This document shows positions 14,274 to 22,459 of a stretch of 32,407 nucleotides of DNA, one piece after another; the first letter of the stretch is position 1; each line of letters starts with the position of its first letter. The translations under genes and the position numbers were made by a program. The notes below the pieces were generated by a model. That model was not told the DNA's origin. It ran no database searches and saw only the letters and a program-made list of their open reading frames with translations. This DNA comes from Candidatus Bipolaricaulota bacterium (GTDB taxonomy: Bacteria; Bipolaricaulota; Bipolaricaulia; Bipolaricaulales; Bipolaricaulaceae), in the NCBI GenBank assembly GCA_021159405.1, contig JAGGRX010000021.1:1-32407 (forward strand), given 5' to 3'.

Positions 14274-14301
14274 ATTCTAGTTCGTCCCTCCCCCCTGTCA
14301 A
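14274..14301 (-). promoter_or_regulatory. Sigma70-type promoter of the tRNA-tuf-rpl-rpoB operon
   Basis: Minus strand: a consensus TTGACA (14301-14296), a 16-bp spacer, then TAGAAT (14279-14274). The predicted start is about 14267, six bases before tRNA-Thr(TGT). It is the best promoter match in the window and points into the core operon. Confidence 0.8.
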
Positions 14302-14386
14302 ATCGGTGCGCTGGATGCCCCGAAGGGGTCATGGCAATATTGTCTACAAGTAGCGCAGCGTTTCCAGGAGCGAAAGGAGGTACCGG

Positions 14387-17110
14387 ATGAAAGCCCATTG
14401 GGGCGGCCTTGTCGCTGTAGCCTTGGTGCAGTCCCTCTTATTTGGAGCTTCCCTCACCCCCTCTTACGAGATCGAGGTTCGTTTGGACACAGAGCAGCAT
14501 GTGCTCCTCGGCAGGGAAAGCATTCTCCTTGCGAATACCAGCGGTGAGGTGCTGGACGAGCTCTATCTCCACCTTTACCCGAATAGGTTCATGGATGAGT
14601 TGAGCATCTACGCCAGGGAAAAGGGGATCGATGCCTACGATCGGCTGTTCCCTGCGGGGCCCGATACGGGCTATATCTTCATCGAGGAGCTCACATTGAA
14701 CGGCGAGGCCTCTAGCTACACGATAGACGACACGATCATGCGGGTCGACTTGGAAAACCCGCTTTTGCCAGGCGATTCCATCCAGCTCCGGCTGAAGTTC
14801 CAGGTGAAGATCCCCCATGCAATCGCCAGGTTCGGCTACGACAGCGGAAACTACTACTTCTCCTGGTGGTATCCTCGACTGGCGGCCTACGATGAGGAGG
14901 GCTGGCACCCCTATCAGGCCTGCGGCACCTTCCCGGACGAGCCCTACGATAACTTCGCCTCCTACCGGGTAGGGATCACCGTGCCACACGGAATGGTGGT
15001 GGGGGCCACAGGAAACCTCGAGGCCTCCGTGGAAAACCCCGACGGCACCGAGAGGCTGATCTACACCGCGGAGAACGTCCACGACTTCGCCTGGGTCGCC
15101 GATCGACGGTATAAGGTGCAAACCGCTTCCTGGAACGGGATCACCATCCGCTCGCTCTACTTCCCGGAGGATGCCGCGGCCGGGAAGCGCGCCGTTCAGT
15201 ATGCCAAGGATGCCCTGGCCTACTTCAGCGCCCGCTACGGGGAGTACCCCTACAAGAACTTCACCGTCGCCGAGACCCGGATGGTCGGGGGAGCGATGGA
15301 GTATCCGCAACTCATCATGGTCACCTACCAGTTCTACCGCCTGCCCGCGTTTCTCACCGGCCTGGAGGAGGTGATCGCCCACGAGACCTCGCACCAGTGG
15401 TTCTACGGGATGCTGATGAACGATCAGACGAACGAGGCGTGGCTGGATGAGGGCTTCGCCACCTTCTCCGAGATTAGCTACATGGAATACAAATACGGAA
15501 GAGATGGAAACATGTTCGATCCCTCTGAGCTTGAAAAAATCCCGGTTGTCGGCCCTCTCCTTTTGGAGGCCGGTGCGGCGAAGTCCCTCCCAAGCGTGAG
15601 GGAGCAGACGTTGGTAGGTCCGTATATCGCAACTGCTCGATTGGGGACGGAGGCACCGCTCCTCACCCCACGGGATGAGATTGAGCCCGGAAAACAACCG
15701 CTCGTCTACCAACGAGGAGCACTTACCTTGTTTTCACTACAGTATCTGGTAGGAGAAGAGACCTTCGACAAAATTATCAAAACATACGTGGAACGCTATC
15801 GGTTCAAGCACGTGACAACGGGGGATTTCATCGAGGTGGCCGAGGAGGTGAGCGGCCAGGAGCTGGGATGGTTCTTCGACGAGTGGCTCCGCTCTACCGA
15901 GCGACTGGACTACGTGCTTGAAGGGGTGTCCACTCATAAGATCGGAGACAAGTGCGTCACCCGGGTGGCCATCCACAACGCGGGCGAGCTTCTGATGCCA
16001 GTCGGCGTTCAGGTGACCCTGAAGGGTGGGGAGGACGAGGAGAAGGTCAGCAAGCGGTTCTGGCCGCTTGACCGCCGGGGGACGCTCACCTTCGTCACCG
16101 ATCGGCCGGTCAAGTCCGTGGTGATCGACCCGGAGGGGCTCCTCCCCGACATCAACCCCGCGAACAACCGGCTCAGTCCCCCGCTCAACATCTCACCACT
16201 GGTGAAGCCAGAAACCCAGAGAGAGGATGGCCTCGTCGTGGGGATAAGCTTTTCCACTCCCGACGCCCGCATCGCTGGCGACCTCGGCTATGCCACGGGA
16301 ATCCAGAGGCCCGTTTACTCCTTAAGCTTTACCTCCTCTCCGTGGATCGAGGCAGGGAGGTTGACGGGGAGGGGAAGGGGCTTTAGTTTTCGCTTCAACC
16401 TCGCAAGCGATGGGCATGTCTTCTCCGCAGCGCTTAACGCTGGCCATCACTTCTCCGTTTGGATGTCGGACTCCGTCAAGTGGTTCAACGCCCTGGAGGC
16501 CCGGCCGTTCTACAAGAACCTCTACGATGCCCGCGGCGATCGGGGCATCGTAAGCGGGATAGAGCTGGACGAAAAATTCGCCCTGGAAAGCAAACAAGGC
16601 TGGAAGGCTTCCCTTAACCTGAATTATCAGGGCTCATTCGCTGCGTTGGGAAGTGACTTTCCTTTTGAGAAATGCTCCCTTGAAATGCGGCTGAGGCAGC
16701 GCATCTTTTGGCGTACCCACCTCAACGGGCGGCTATCCCTCGGCGTGCTCCAAGGGAAAACCCCCAGCGGTGAAGGTCGGTTCGACATCCGGAAGGATGC
16801 GGGCTTCCGCACCTTTTCCCGCAAGGATGAACTCGCAGTGGCCCTGAACCTCTCCCTTCACCTTCCCATCCGGCGGCTCAACAAGGTAGACCTCGGGCCG
16901 GTCCCGATCTCCTTCGGCCTCAGCATCTTCGGCGACCTCGGATGGTTTGGCGCCGGTCTCGACACGGTGCGCGCGGAGGCAGGTTGGGGGTTGACCTGCT
17001 CCCCGTATGGCTCTAACATCGGCCTCCGTTTGGAACAGGTTCTTTGGGTCAATACGAGCGAGGACGGGGGAAGCCCGGGATTCGCTGTACATGTTGATTT
17101 GGGTATGTAA
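14387..17110 (+). CDS. M1-family zinc aminopeptidase fused to a C-terminal Omp85-like beta-barrel
   Basis: A 907-residue protein. It has an N-terminal signal peptide (LVAVALVQSLLFGASL), an M1 N-terminal beta domain, the substrate motif GGAMEY (301-306), zinc site HETSHQW (His332, His336) and the third ligand Glu355 in NEAWLDEGFA, then the helical gluzincin part (VYQRGALTLF, DEWLRSTERLD). After a beta-sandwich region to about residue 605, the last ~290 residues alternate hydrophobic and polar strands. They match the Bac_surface_Ag/Omp85 barrel end: a GFRTFSRKDELAVALNLSLH-like segment, GLSIFGDLGW, a GWGLTCSPYGSNIGLRLE-like strand and a final short strand. This suggests an aminopeptidase displayed at the outer membrane. 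The Shine-Dalgarno is AAAGGAGG. It is followed by an ABC transporter 16 bp downstream. Confidence 0.88.
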   Translation: MKAHWGGLVAVALVQSLLFGASLTPSYEIEVRLDTEQHVLLGRESILLANTSGEVLDELYLHLYPNRFMDELSIYAREKGIDAYDRLFPAGPDTGYIFIEELTLNGEASSYTIDDTIMRVDLENPLLPGDSIQLRLKFQVKIPHAIARFGYDSGNYYFSWWYPRLAAYDEEGWHPYQACGTFPDEPYDNFASYRVGITVPHGMVVGATGNLEASVENPDGTERLIYTAENVHDFAWVADRRYKVQTASWNGITIRSLYFPEDAAAGKRAVQYAKDALAYFSARYGEYPYKNFTVAETRMVGGAMEYPQLIMVTYQFYRLPAFLTGLEEVIAHETSHQWFYGMLMNDQTNEAWLDEGFATFSEISYMEYKYGRDGNMFDPSELEKIPVVGPLLLEAGAAKSLPSVREQTLVGPYIATARLGTEAPLLTPRDEIEPGKQPLVYQRGALTLFSLQYLVGEETFDKIIKTYVERYRFKHVTTGDFIEVAEEVSGQELGWFFDEWLRSTERLDYVLEGVSTHKIGDKCVTRVAIHNAGELLMPVGVQVTLKGGEDEEKVSKRFWPLDRRGTLTFVTDRPVKSVVIDPEGLLPDINPANNRLSPPLNISPLVKPETQREDGLVVGISFSTPDARIAGDLGYATGIQRPVYSLSFTSSPWIEAGRLTGRGRGFSFRFNLASDGHVFSAALNAGHHFSVWMSDSVKWFNALEARPFYKNLYDARGDRGIVSGIELDEKFALESKQGWKASLNLNYQGSFAALGSDFPFEKCSLEMRLRQRIFWRTHLNGRLSLGVLQGKTPSGEGRFDIRKDAGFRTFSRKDELAVALNLSLHLPIRRLNKVDLGPVPISFGLSIFGDLGWFGAGLDTVRAEAGWGLTCSPYGSNIGLRLEQVLWVNTSEDGGSPGFAVHVDLGM

Positions 17111-17126
17111 TCAAAATGGGCAGAAG

Positions 17127-18044
17127 ATGGAAGCAATACGTTTAGAGCAGGTAAGCAAGGGATTGGGGAAGCGCGATATCCTGAGGGATGTCAGCTTTGC
17201 GGTAAAGTCGGGGGACGTGTTCGGCTACCTCGGCCCGAACGGTGCCGGGAAGACCACCACCATCCGGGTGATCCTGGGGCTGTTTGCGCCGGATTCAGGG
17301 CGGGTGGAGGTCCTGGGGCAAGACATTTGCAAGCATCCGGAGGTGAAGCGCCGCATCGGTTTCGTGCTCGAGGCAGATGGCCTCTACGACAACCTCACCG
17401 CCCGGGAGAACCTGGCCTACTACGGCGAGATCTACGGGGTGGCCAACATCGCAGACAGGATCGATGAAGTGTTGGAGGCCGTCGGCCTGCTCGATCGGGC
17501 GGACGACCGGGTGGGAAAGTACTCGAAGGGGATGCGGCAGCGGCTGGCGCTTGCCCGGGCGGTCCTGCATGACCCGGAGCTTTTGATCCTCGATGAGCCC
17601 ACGGCGGGCCTCGACCCCACCGGCCAGATGGAGATCCGGGAGCTCATCCTGGACCTGGCCCGCCGGGGGAAGACGGTCTTCTTGAGCTCGCACAACCTCG
17701 ATGAGGTGGAGCGGATCTGCAGCCGGATCGCCATCATCCATAAGGGCGAGATCAAGCTGTGTGGCGAGGTGGAAAGGCTCAAGGAGGCGGGACGCAGGGA
17801 GCTTGAGATCAGGCTCGGCAGTCCCCTCCCCGAGGAGGCAAAGGCGGCGCTTCAGGGGCTTCCCTACCTCAAGGAATGGCGTTACGAAGGAGAGAATCTC
17901 CTCCTCTCCCTCGACGGGGAGCACGACCCCTCCGAGGTGCTGAGCCTGCTCCTCCAGAAGGGGGCGGCGATTGAGGAGGTAAGGCGCCGGGAGCTTTCCC
18001 TTGAGGAGATCTACGCCGGAATAGTGGGGAAGGAGGCCGGATGA
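17127..18044 (+). CDS. ABC transporter ATP-binding protein
   Basis: A 305-residue nucleotide-binding subunit of an ABC-2-type exporter. It shows Walker A GPNGAGKTTT, the Q-loop region, signature YSKGMRQRLALARA, Walker B LLILDEPTAGLDP, and the H-loop LSSHNLDEVE. The C-terminal ~85 residues resemble the regulatory tail of CcmA/NatA-type subunits. I start at the ATG at 17127; the longer in-frame reading runs back into the peptidase gene. Its stop overlaps the permease start (ATGA), so the two form one unit. The substrate is unknown; linkage to a surface peptidase hints at export, but that is only context. Confidence 0.94.
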   Translation: MEAIRLEQVSKGLGKRDILRDVSFAVKSGDVFGYLGPNGAGKTTTIRVILGLFAPDSGRVEVLGQDICKHPEVKRRIGFVLEADGLYDNLTARENLAYYGEIYGVANIADRIDEVLEAVGLLDRADDRVGKYSKGMRQRLALARAVLHDPELLILDEPTAGLDPTGQMEIRELILDLARRGKTVFLSSHNLDEVERICSRIAIIHKGEIKLCGEVERLKEAGRRELEIRLGSPLPEEAKAALQGLPYLKEWRYEGENLLLSLDGEHDPSEVLSLLLQKGAAIEEVRRRELSLEEIYAGIVGKEAG

Positions 18045-18790
18045 GCTCGATAAAGGCGATCGTGAAAAAGGACCTCAAGGACACCCTCCGCTCCAGGGCC
18101 GTTTACGTGAGCCTCGGGACAGCCGTGTTGCTTCTCGTGATCTGGTCAGGGGACCTGCGGGATATGGCCGAGGGCCTTGCGGAAAAGGGCGTTCCGTCTT
18201 CCCAGGCGGCCGCTGCTCTCAAACCGATGATCAACTCCAGCGCCGTCATGTTGTCATTTGCGCTGACGATCCTCTTCGGCATGTACATCAACGGCTACGC
18301 CGTCACCATGGAGAAGATGAAGCGCTCGCTGGAGTCGCTCCTCTGCACTCCGGTGGGGCTGCGGGGAATATGGCTGGGGAAGACGCTGGCGGTGTTTGCC
18401 CCCAGCGCGATCCTTGGGGTTGCGATCACCTTTTTGGGGCTTTTCGGCATGAACGCGGCCGTGATCGAGCCGAAGCTCGGGGCCTTTATCATGCCAGACA
18501 GGGCACCGCTTTTAGCCGCCCTGGTGGGGGTGCCCGCGGTGGCCTTCCCGCTCATGCTCCTCGTCACCGGGGTTCAGCTCATCCTTAGCAATATCCGCTG
18601 GGTCAACATCGTGTTCCTGGCGCTGATATTCACCGTGGGCTTCGGGCTTTCCCAGTCGCTTAAACTTAACTCGGGCTCCTGGAGCCTCGTCGGGGTGCTG
18701 TTTGGGATCGCCGCCCTCTTGGCCCTGCTCTCCGCCTTCCTTGCCCGTTTCCTCACCCCCGAGCGGGTGGTGCTTTCGAGCAAGGGGTGA
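18041..18790 (+). CDS. ABC-2-type transporter permease
   Basis: A 249-residue membrane protein with an N-terminal amphipathic segment (IKAIVKKDLKDTLRSRAVY) and about six hydrophobic helices. A large central loop follows the second helix and a GxxE-like turn (EKMKRSLESLLCTPV) is present, as in ABC-2/NatB-like permeases. It overlaps the ATP-binding gene by four bases. It ends 11 bp before the convergent yjbQ stop; I see no clear terminator hairpin there. Confidence 0.88.
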   Translation: MSSIKAIVKKDLKDTLRSRAVYVSLGTAVLLLVIWSGDLRDMAEGLAEKGVPSSQAAAALKPMINSSAVMLSFALTILFGMYINGYAVTMEKMKRSLESLLCTPVGLRGIWLGKTLAVFAPSAILGVAITFLGLFGMNAAVIEPKLGAFIMPDRAPLLAALVGVPAVAFPLMLLVTGVQLILSNIRWVNIVFLALIFTVGFGLSQSLKLNSGSWSLVGVLFGIAALLALLSAFLARFLTPERVVLSSKG

Positions 18791-18801
18791 GAGGCCAAGC
18801 T

Positions 18802-19215
18802 TCAGCCCGCCACCAGGGGATAAATCCAAACTGAACGGGTCCGAGGGCCGTCGAACTCGCAGAAGTAAACCCCCTGCCAGGTGCCCAGGGCGAGCCTCCC
18901 CCCCTCCACCGGCAGCACGAGCGACGGCCCCATCAGGGCCGAGCGGAAGTGAGCAGGGGAGTTTCCCTCCCCATGCTGGAAGGGGATCTTCGGGACCAGG
19001 GCGGCCAAGGCCCGGTTGACGTCTTCCCGTACGTCCGGGTCGGCCGCCTCGTTCACCGTCAAGGCGGCCGTAGTATGGGGGCAGAACAGGAGCACCGCCC
19101 CGTTTTCCACCCCTAGCGTCCGCACGACCTCTTGGACCCGGGAGGTGATGTCCAGGATCTCCTCATGGGCGCGGGTTCGCACCTGGATCGTAGCCCGATC
19201 GAAAACGGGGTTCAT
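18802..19215 (-). CDS. yjbQ: YjbQ/UPF0047-family protein
   Basis: A 137-residue protein of full family length with the signatures CPHTTAALTVNE (about 44-55), HGEGNSPAHFRSALMG and LPVEGGRLALGTWQGVYF, ending in EFDGPRTRSVW. The family forms trimers with a His-bound metal. YjbQ has been reported to have weak thiamine-phosphate synthase activity, but its main role is uncertain. Its ATG overlaps the stop of the CBS-domain gene (ATGA), making it the last gene of the EF-G-like/CBS/yjbQ operon. Confidence 0.93.
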   Translation of the reverse strand: MNPVFDRATIQVRTRAHEEILDITSRVQEVVRTLGVENGAVLLFCPHTTAALTVNEAADPDVREDVNRALAALVPKIPFQHGEGNSPAHFRSALMGPSLVLPVEGGRLALGTWQGVYFCEFDGPRTRSVWIYPLVAG

Positions 19216-19769
19216 CCCAAGGCCTCCTGAAGCTGGGTGAAGAGCCGCTCCCGGTCCTTGAGGCCCTTGATGTGGAAGATCACCTCTTCCTCCCCGCCCC
19301 GGATCACGGCCACAAGTTCTAGACCGTTCTTCGCCAGTACCTCCAAGGCCCGATACACCTCGGAATGATGGGAGAGTTTGACGCGGATGCGCACCCCCTC
19401 CTCGCCGAAGCCGGCCATCTTGGCCAAGGCCCGCAGCACCCCGCCCCGGGTCAGCACCCCAACCAGCCGGCCGTTTTCGACCACCGGCAGGAGCAGATGG
19501 CGCTCTCCAAGAAGGACAACGGCCCGCTCCATGGGGTCATCCGGAGACACGGTCACGATGGGAGCAGCGGCGAGCTTCCCTGCGGGAAGCTCCTCGCTTG
19601 GCGCAGCTGCGATCGCCTTGCGGGTAAGGAAGCCCACCAACTTCCCCGCCTCATCCACCACGTATACGATGGCCAGGCCGTGTTCCTCAGCGAGCCTTTC
19701 CGCCTCCCCCACCGAGGCCTGGGCCCGGATCACCGGGGGATCCGGCTGCATCCACTCCTTAACCTTCAT
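19212..19769 (-). CDS. CBS-domain pair protein with C-terminal ACT-like domain
   Basis: A 185-residue soluble protein. Two CBS motifs occupy residues about 1-115: VKEWMQPDPPVI... with IVYVVDEAGKLVGFLTRK, and PIVTVSPDDPMERAV... with LLPVVENGRLVGVLTRGG. A beta-alpha-beta module resembling an ACT-type regulatory domain follows (RIRVKLSHHSEVYRALE to VIFHIKG). CBS pairs bind adenine nucleotides and usually regulate a partner. The gene starts inside the 3' end of the EF-G-like gene (11-bp overlap) and overlaps yjbQ by four bases. Coupling to a translation-factor paralogue makes nucleotide sensing plausible, but this is inference. Confidence 0.88.
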   Translation of the reverse strand: MKVKEWMQPDPPVIRAQASVGEAERLAEEHGLAIVYVVDEAGKLVGFLTRKAIAAAPSEELPAGKLAAAPIVTVSPDDPMERAVVLLGERHLLLPVVENGRLVGVLTRGGVLRALAKMAGFGEEGVRIRVKLSHHSEVYRALEVLAKNGLELVAVIRGGEEEVIFHIKGLKDRERLFTQLQEALG

Positions 19770-21720
19770 CCTTCGCTTTTGCCTGAGCCACCACCTTTTC
19801 CTGGATCTGAGCGGGGACGTAGTCGTACCTGGCGAACTCCATCTGGAAGGTCGCCCGCCCCTGGGTCAGGGACTTGAGGTCCAGGGCGTAGGACATAAGT
19901 TCGGCCAAAGGCACCTCGGCCTTTATCACGGTCTTGCCTCCTTGTGAGTCCATGCCCAGGATCCGCCCCCGGCGGGAGTTGAGGTCGGAGATGATGTCCC
20001 CGGTGAACGCATCCGGAGTGGTAACGGAGAGGTTCATGATGGGCTCCAGCAGGGTGGGTTCGGCCTGCTGGGCAGCCAGCTTGAAGCACTCCCGAGCGGC
20101 GATCTTGAACGACAGCTCAGATGAGTCCACGGGGTGATACATCCCATAAAACACGACCGCTTTTACGTCCACCACCGGATACCCAGCCAGGATCCCCTCC
20201 TGCATCGCTTCCCGGACGCCCTTCTCCACCCCGGGGATGAACTGTCCGGGGATGCAGCCGCCCTTGGTCTCGTCGACGAACTCAAACCCCGCTCCCCGAG
20301 GGAGCGGCTCGATCCTGAGATGGACCTCGCCGAACTGGCCCCGGCCGCCGGTCTGTTTCTTGTGACGGTACTGGGCGGTCGCCTGCTTCTTGATGGTCTC
20401 CCGGTAGGGGATCTTGGGCACTCGGAACTCCACCTCCACCCCATAGCGGTTACGCAGCCGCTCGGCCAGGACATCCAGCTGGACGTCCCCCATCCCGGAG
20501 AGGATGGCCTCCTTGGTTACGGGATCGCGCTCAAAACCGAGCGTAGCCTTGGTGGCCACCAGGTCCCTGAGCACCATGCTCATCTTCTCGTCGTCCGCCT
20601 GGGATTTGGGCACGATGGCCCGGGAGAACACCGGTTTGGGGAACGGGATAGCTGGTTCTGGCTCGGCCTCTGGGGAAGCGGAGAGGGTGTCCCCAAGCTC
20701 AATTCCGTCCACCTTCCCCAAGGCAACCACATCGCCCAACTGCGCGCTCCCGGTCTTCTCCAATTTGGTGCCCACAAAATTGTAAAGGTCGCGGATCTGA
20801 ACCTTCTCCCCGGTGCGCAGGTTGAACAGGGAATTCCCCTCGCCCACTTTGCCCCCCAACACCTTTACGTAGGCCAACCGGCCGAGATAGGGGTCAATGG
20901 TCAGGGAAAACACGCGCAGCCGCGTTGTCTCGTCCCCGTCCGGCTCCGGAGCCAAGGCAAGAGCCATCTCAATCAACTCTTCCAATCCCTGACCGGTCTG
21001 GGCCGAGCCCCAGAGGACGGGAACGATGCCCCCCTCGGCCACGCCCACGCGCAGCGCAGCCATGATCTCCTCAGCGGAGAGAGGCTCATCCGCAAGCACC
21101 TTCTCCACCAGCGCGTCATCAAAGGTGGCCACCTCCTCCAACAGCTCCCCCCGGGTCTCCTCGGCCCGGGACCTCAGCTCAGGGGGCACCTCGGCCTTGC
21201 CCTGAAAGGCCACCGGCTTCCCCGAAAGGAGGTCATAAAGCCCCAGGAAGGATCCCCCTTCCCGGACCGGAAGCTGCAAGGGCCACAGCTTCGCCCCAAG
21301 CGCATCCCGGAGCTCGGAAAGGACCTTGTCCGGGTCTACATTGGGCTTATCCAACATGTTCACGAACACCAGCGCCGGCTTCCCCAGCCGGGCCCGGATC
21401 TCCCAGGCCTGTTCGGTAACCACCTCCACTGGCTTTTCCGCGTTGGCCACCAAAACAACGAGATCGGAGGCGTCAACCGCTTTGTAAATTTCCTCCACGA
21501 ACTCCCCCAGCCCCGGGGTCACGAGGAGGTTAAGGCGCGTCCCCTTCCAGGTGCACGCGCCGATGGAAAGGTCGATGGAGTAACCCCGGCGCCGTTCCTC
21601 TTGGCTTTGGTCGAAGGCGATTTCGCCCTGGACCCCAGCCTTGGCCAGGAGCGCCCCGGCAAGCTGCGTCTTTCCAGAACCGGAGTGGCCGACAAAACTG
21701 ATGGTACGTGCCTTCGCCAT
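19759..21720 (-). CDS. EF-G-like translational GTPase paralogue with degenerate G domain
   Basis: A 653-residue protein with the EF-G domain order: G domain, domain II, III, IV (QTGGRGQFG, GYPVVDVKAVVFYG) and V (GRRG-like NSRRGRILGMDS). It belongs to the EF-G2-like group rather than the canonical fusA product. The P-loop GHSGSGKT (11-18) is intact. Switch I reads RRRGYSIDLSI, the DTPGH motif is TPGLGEF with no catalytic His, and NKxD is NMLD. Nucleotide binding is possible, but normal GTP hydrolysis is doubtful. I use the ATG at 21720 with Shine-Dalgarno GAGGTGATC; the longer in-frame reading covers the divergent promoter. It is first in an operon with a CBS protein and yjbQ. Related EF-G2 proteins are known in Thermus and mycobacteria, without a settled role. 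Confidence 0.9.
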   Translation of the reverse strand: MAKARTISFVGHSGSGKTQLAGALLAKAGVQGEIAFDQSQEERRRGYSIDLSIGACTWKGTRLNLLVTPGLGEFVEEIYKAVDASDLVVLVANAEKPVEVVTEQAWEIRARLGKPALVFVNMLDKPNVDPDKVLSELRDALGAKLWPLQLPVREGGSFLGLYDLLSGKPVAFQGKAEVPPELRSRAEETRGELLEEVATFDDALVEKVLADEPLSAEEIMAALRVGVAEGGIVPVLWGSAQTGQGLEELIEMALALAPEPDGDETTRLRVFSLTIDPYLGRLAYVKVLGGKVGEGNSLFNLRTGEKVQIRDLYNFVGTKLEKTGSAQLGDVVALGKVDGIELGDTLSASPEAEPEPAIPFPKPVFSRAIVPKSQADDEKMSMVLRDLVATKATLGFERDPVTKEAILSGMGDVQLDVLAERLRNRYGVEVEFRVPKIPYRETIKKQATAQYRHKKQTGGRGQFGEVHLRIEPLPRGAGFEFVDETKGGCIPGQFIPGVEKGVREAMQEGILAGYPVVDVKAVVFYGMYHPVDSSELSFKIAARECFKLAAQQAEPTLLEPIMNLSVTTPDAFTGDIISDLNSRRGRILGMDSQGGKTVIKAEVPLAELMSYALDLKSLTQGRATFQMEFARYDYVPAQIQEKVVAQAKAKDEG

Positions 21721-21737
21721 CCAGATCACCTCAAAGG

Positions 21738-21766
21738 TTGCCTGCTGAATGCCGATGGAGTATATC
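21738..21766 (+). promoter_or_regulatory. Promoter for the DUF47-phosphatase-DUF47 operon
   Basis: Plus strand: TTGCCT (21738-21743), 17 bp, TATATC (21761-21766). The predicted start is near 21773, leaving about 26 nt with the Shine-Dalgarno AAAAGGAGGG before the ATG at 21799. Its -10 overlaps that of the opposite promoter. Confidence 0.55.
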
Positions 21767-21787
21767 CTGACGGGTAAGCTTCGGCAA
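21759..21787 (-). promoter_or_regulatory. Promoter for the EF-G-like operon
   Basis: Minus strand: TTGCCG (21787-21782), 17 bp, TATACT (21764-21759). The predicted start is near 21752, giving a 32-nt leader with a Shine-Dalgarno before the ATG at 21720. The -10 shares the bases TATA (21761-21764) with the plus-strand promoter, so only one polymerase can open this site at a time. Confidence 0.55.
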
Positions 21788-21798
21788 AAGGAGGGGGG

Positions 21799-22449
21799 AT
21801 GAGGTTTCGTTCGGGAGCAGGGCAGGAGGAAGTGGCCCGCTTGATCCGGGAGCATCTGGAACAGGTGGCGGCGGCGGTGGAAGCCATGGCCGAAGGGGTT
21901 CGCGCCCTGGTTGAGGGAAAACCTGCAGCCGAACTTGCCGAGATCGCCCTGAAGACCCACGAGCGAGAGGGACGGGCAGATGACATCAGACGCAAGACCG
22001 AACTGACGTTAGTACAAGGGGCGCTGCTTGCGGGCAGACGGCGCACCCTGCTCCGACTGGTGGAGGGGGAAGACCGAGTGGCCAACGCGGCCGAGGCGGT
22101 AATGGATTACTTGGCGCTTCAGAACGTTAAGGTTCCGGAGCTTCTCCGGCCGCTGGTGCTGCAGATCCTGCAGGAGACTCAGCGGCAGATGCAGGCCGTG
22201 AAGCTGGCCGTGGAGGCATTGGTGGAAGGGAAACCGGAGGCCGTCAAGCTGGCCGAGGAGGTCGAGTACAGGGAAGGGCGGATAGACGCCCTTGAGCGGC
22301 GGTGCATGAACCGGCTGTTCGCGGCCGACTTGCCCCTGGCGGAGAAGCTCCTCATCCGGGACTTCATCGAAAAGCTTGTGGAGATCTCGGATCGAGCCGA
22401 GGACCTGTCGGACCTGGTGTTCACCTCGATGGCGGCCAGGCAAGCATAA
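21799..22449 (+). CDS. DUF47/PhoU-like protein (first copy)
   Basis: A 216-residue, almost wholly helical protein of the DUF47 family, distant relatives of PhoU. It has the expected repeated E/D-rich helices with ExxAD-like metal-site motifs: HEREGRADDIRRKTE near 55-69, and VEYREGRIDALERRC with ISDRAEDLSDLV at the C-terminus. DUF47 proteins usually accompany Pit-type phosphate transporters, but no pit gene is in the window. Here it leads a three-gene operon: the secreted phosphatase starts 10 bp downstream and a second DUF47 gene follows. Role in phosphate signalling is inferred from family and context. Confidence 0.85.
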   Translation: MRFRSGAGQEEVARLIREHLEQVAAAVEAMAEGVRALVEGKPAAELAEIALKTHEREGRADDIRRKTELTLVQGALLAGRRRTLLRLVEGEDRVANAAEAVMDYLALQNVKVPELLRPLVLQILQETQRQMQAVKLAVEALVEGKPEAVKLAEEVEYREGRIDALERRCMNRLFAADLPLAEKLLIRDFIEKLVEISDRAEDLSDLVFTSMAARQA

Positions 22450-22459
22450 AGGGGGAATC

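Noticed and set aside
17007..17126. Extended N-terminus of the ABC ATP-binding protein
   Set aside because: This part overlaps the M1 peptidase barrel in another frame and precedes the normal family start at 17127.
20134..21777. 547-residue plus-strand open frame
   Set aside because: It is antisense to the EF-G-like gene and shows only shadow composition.
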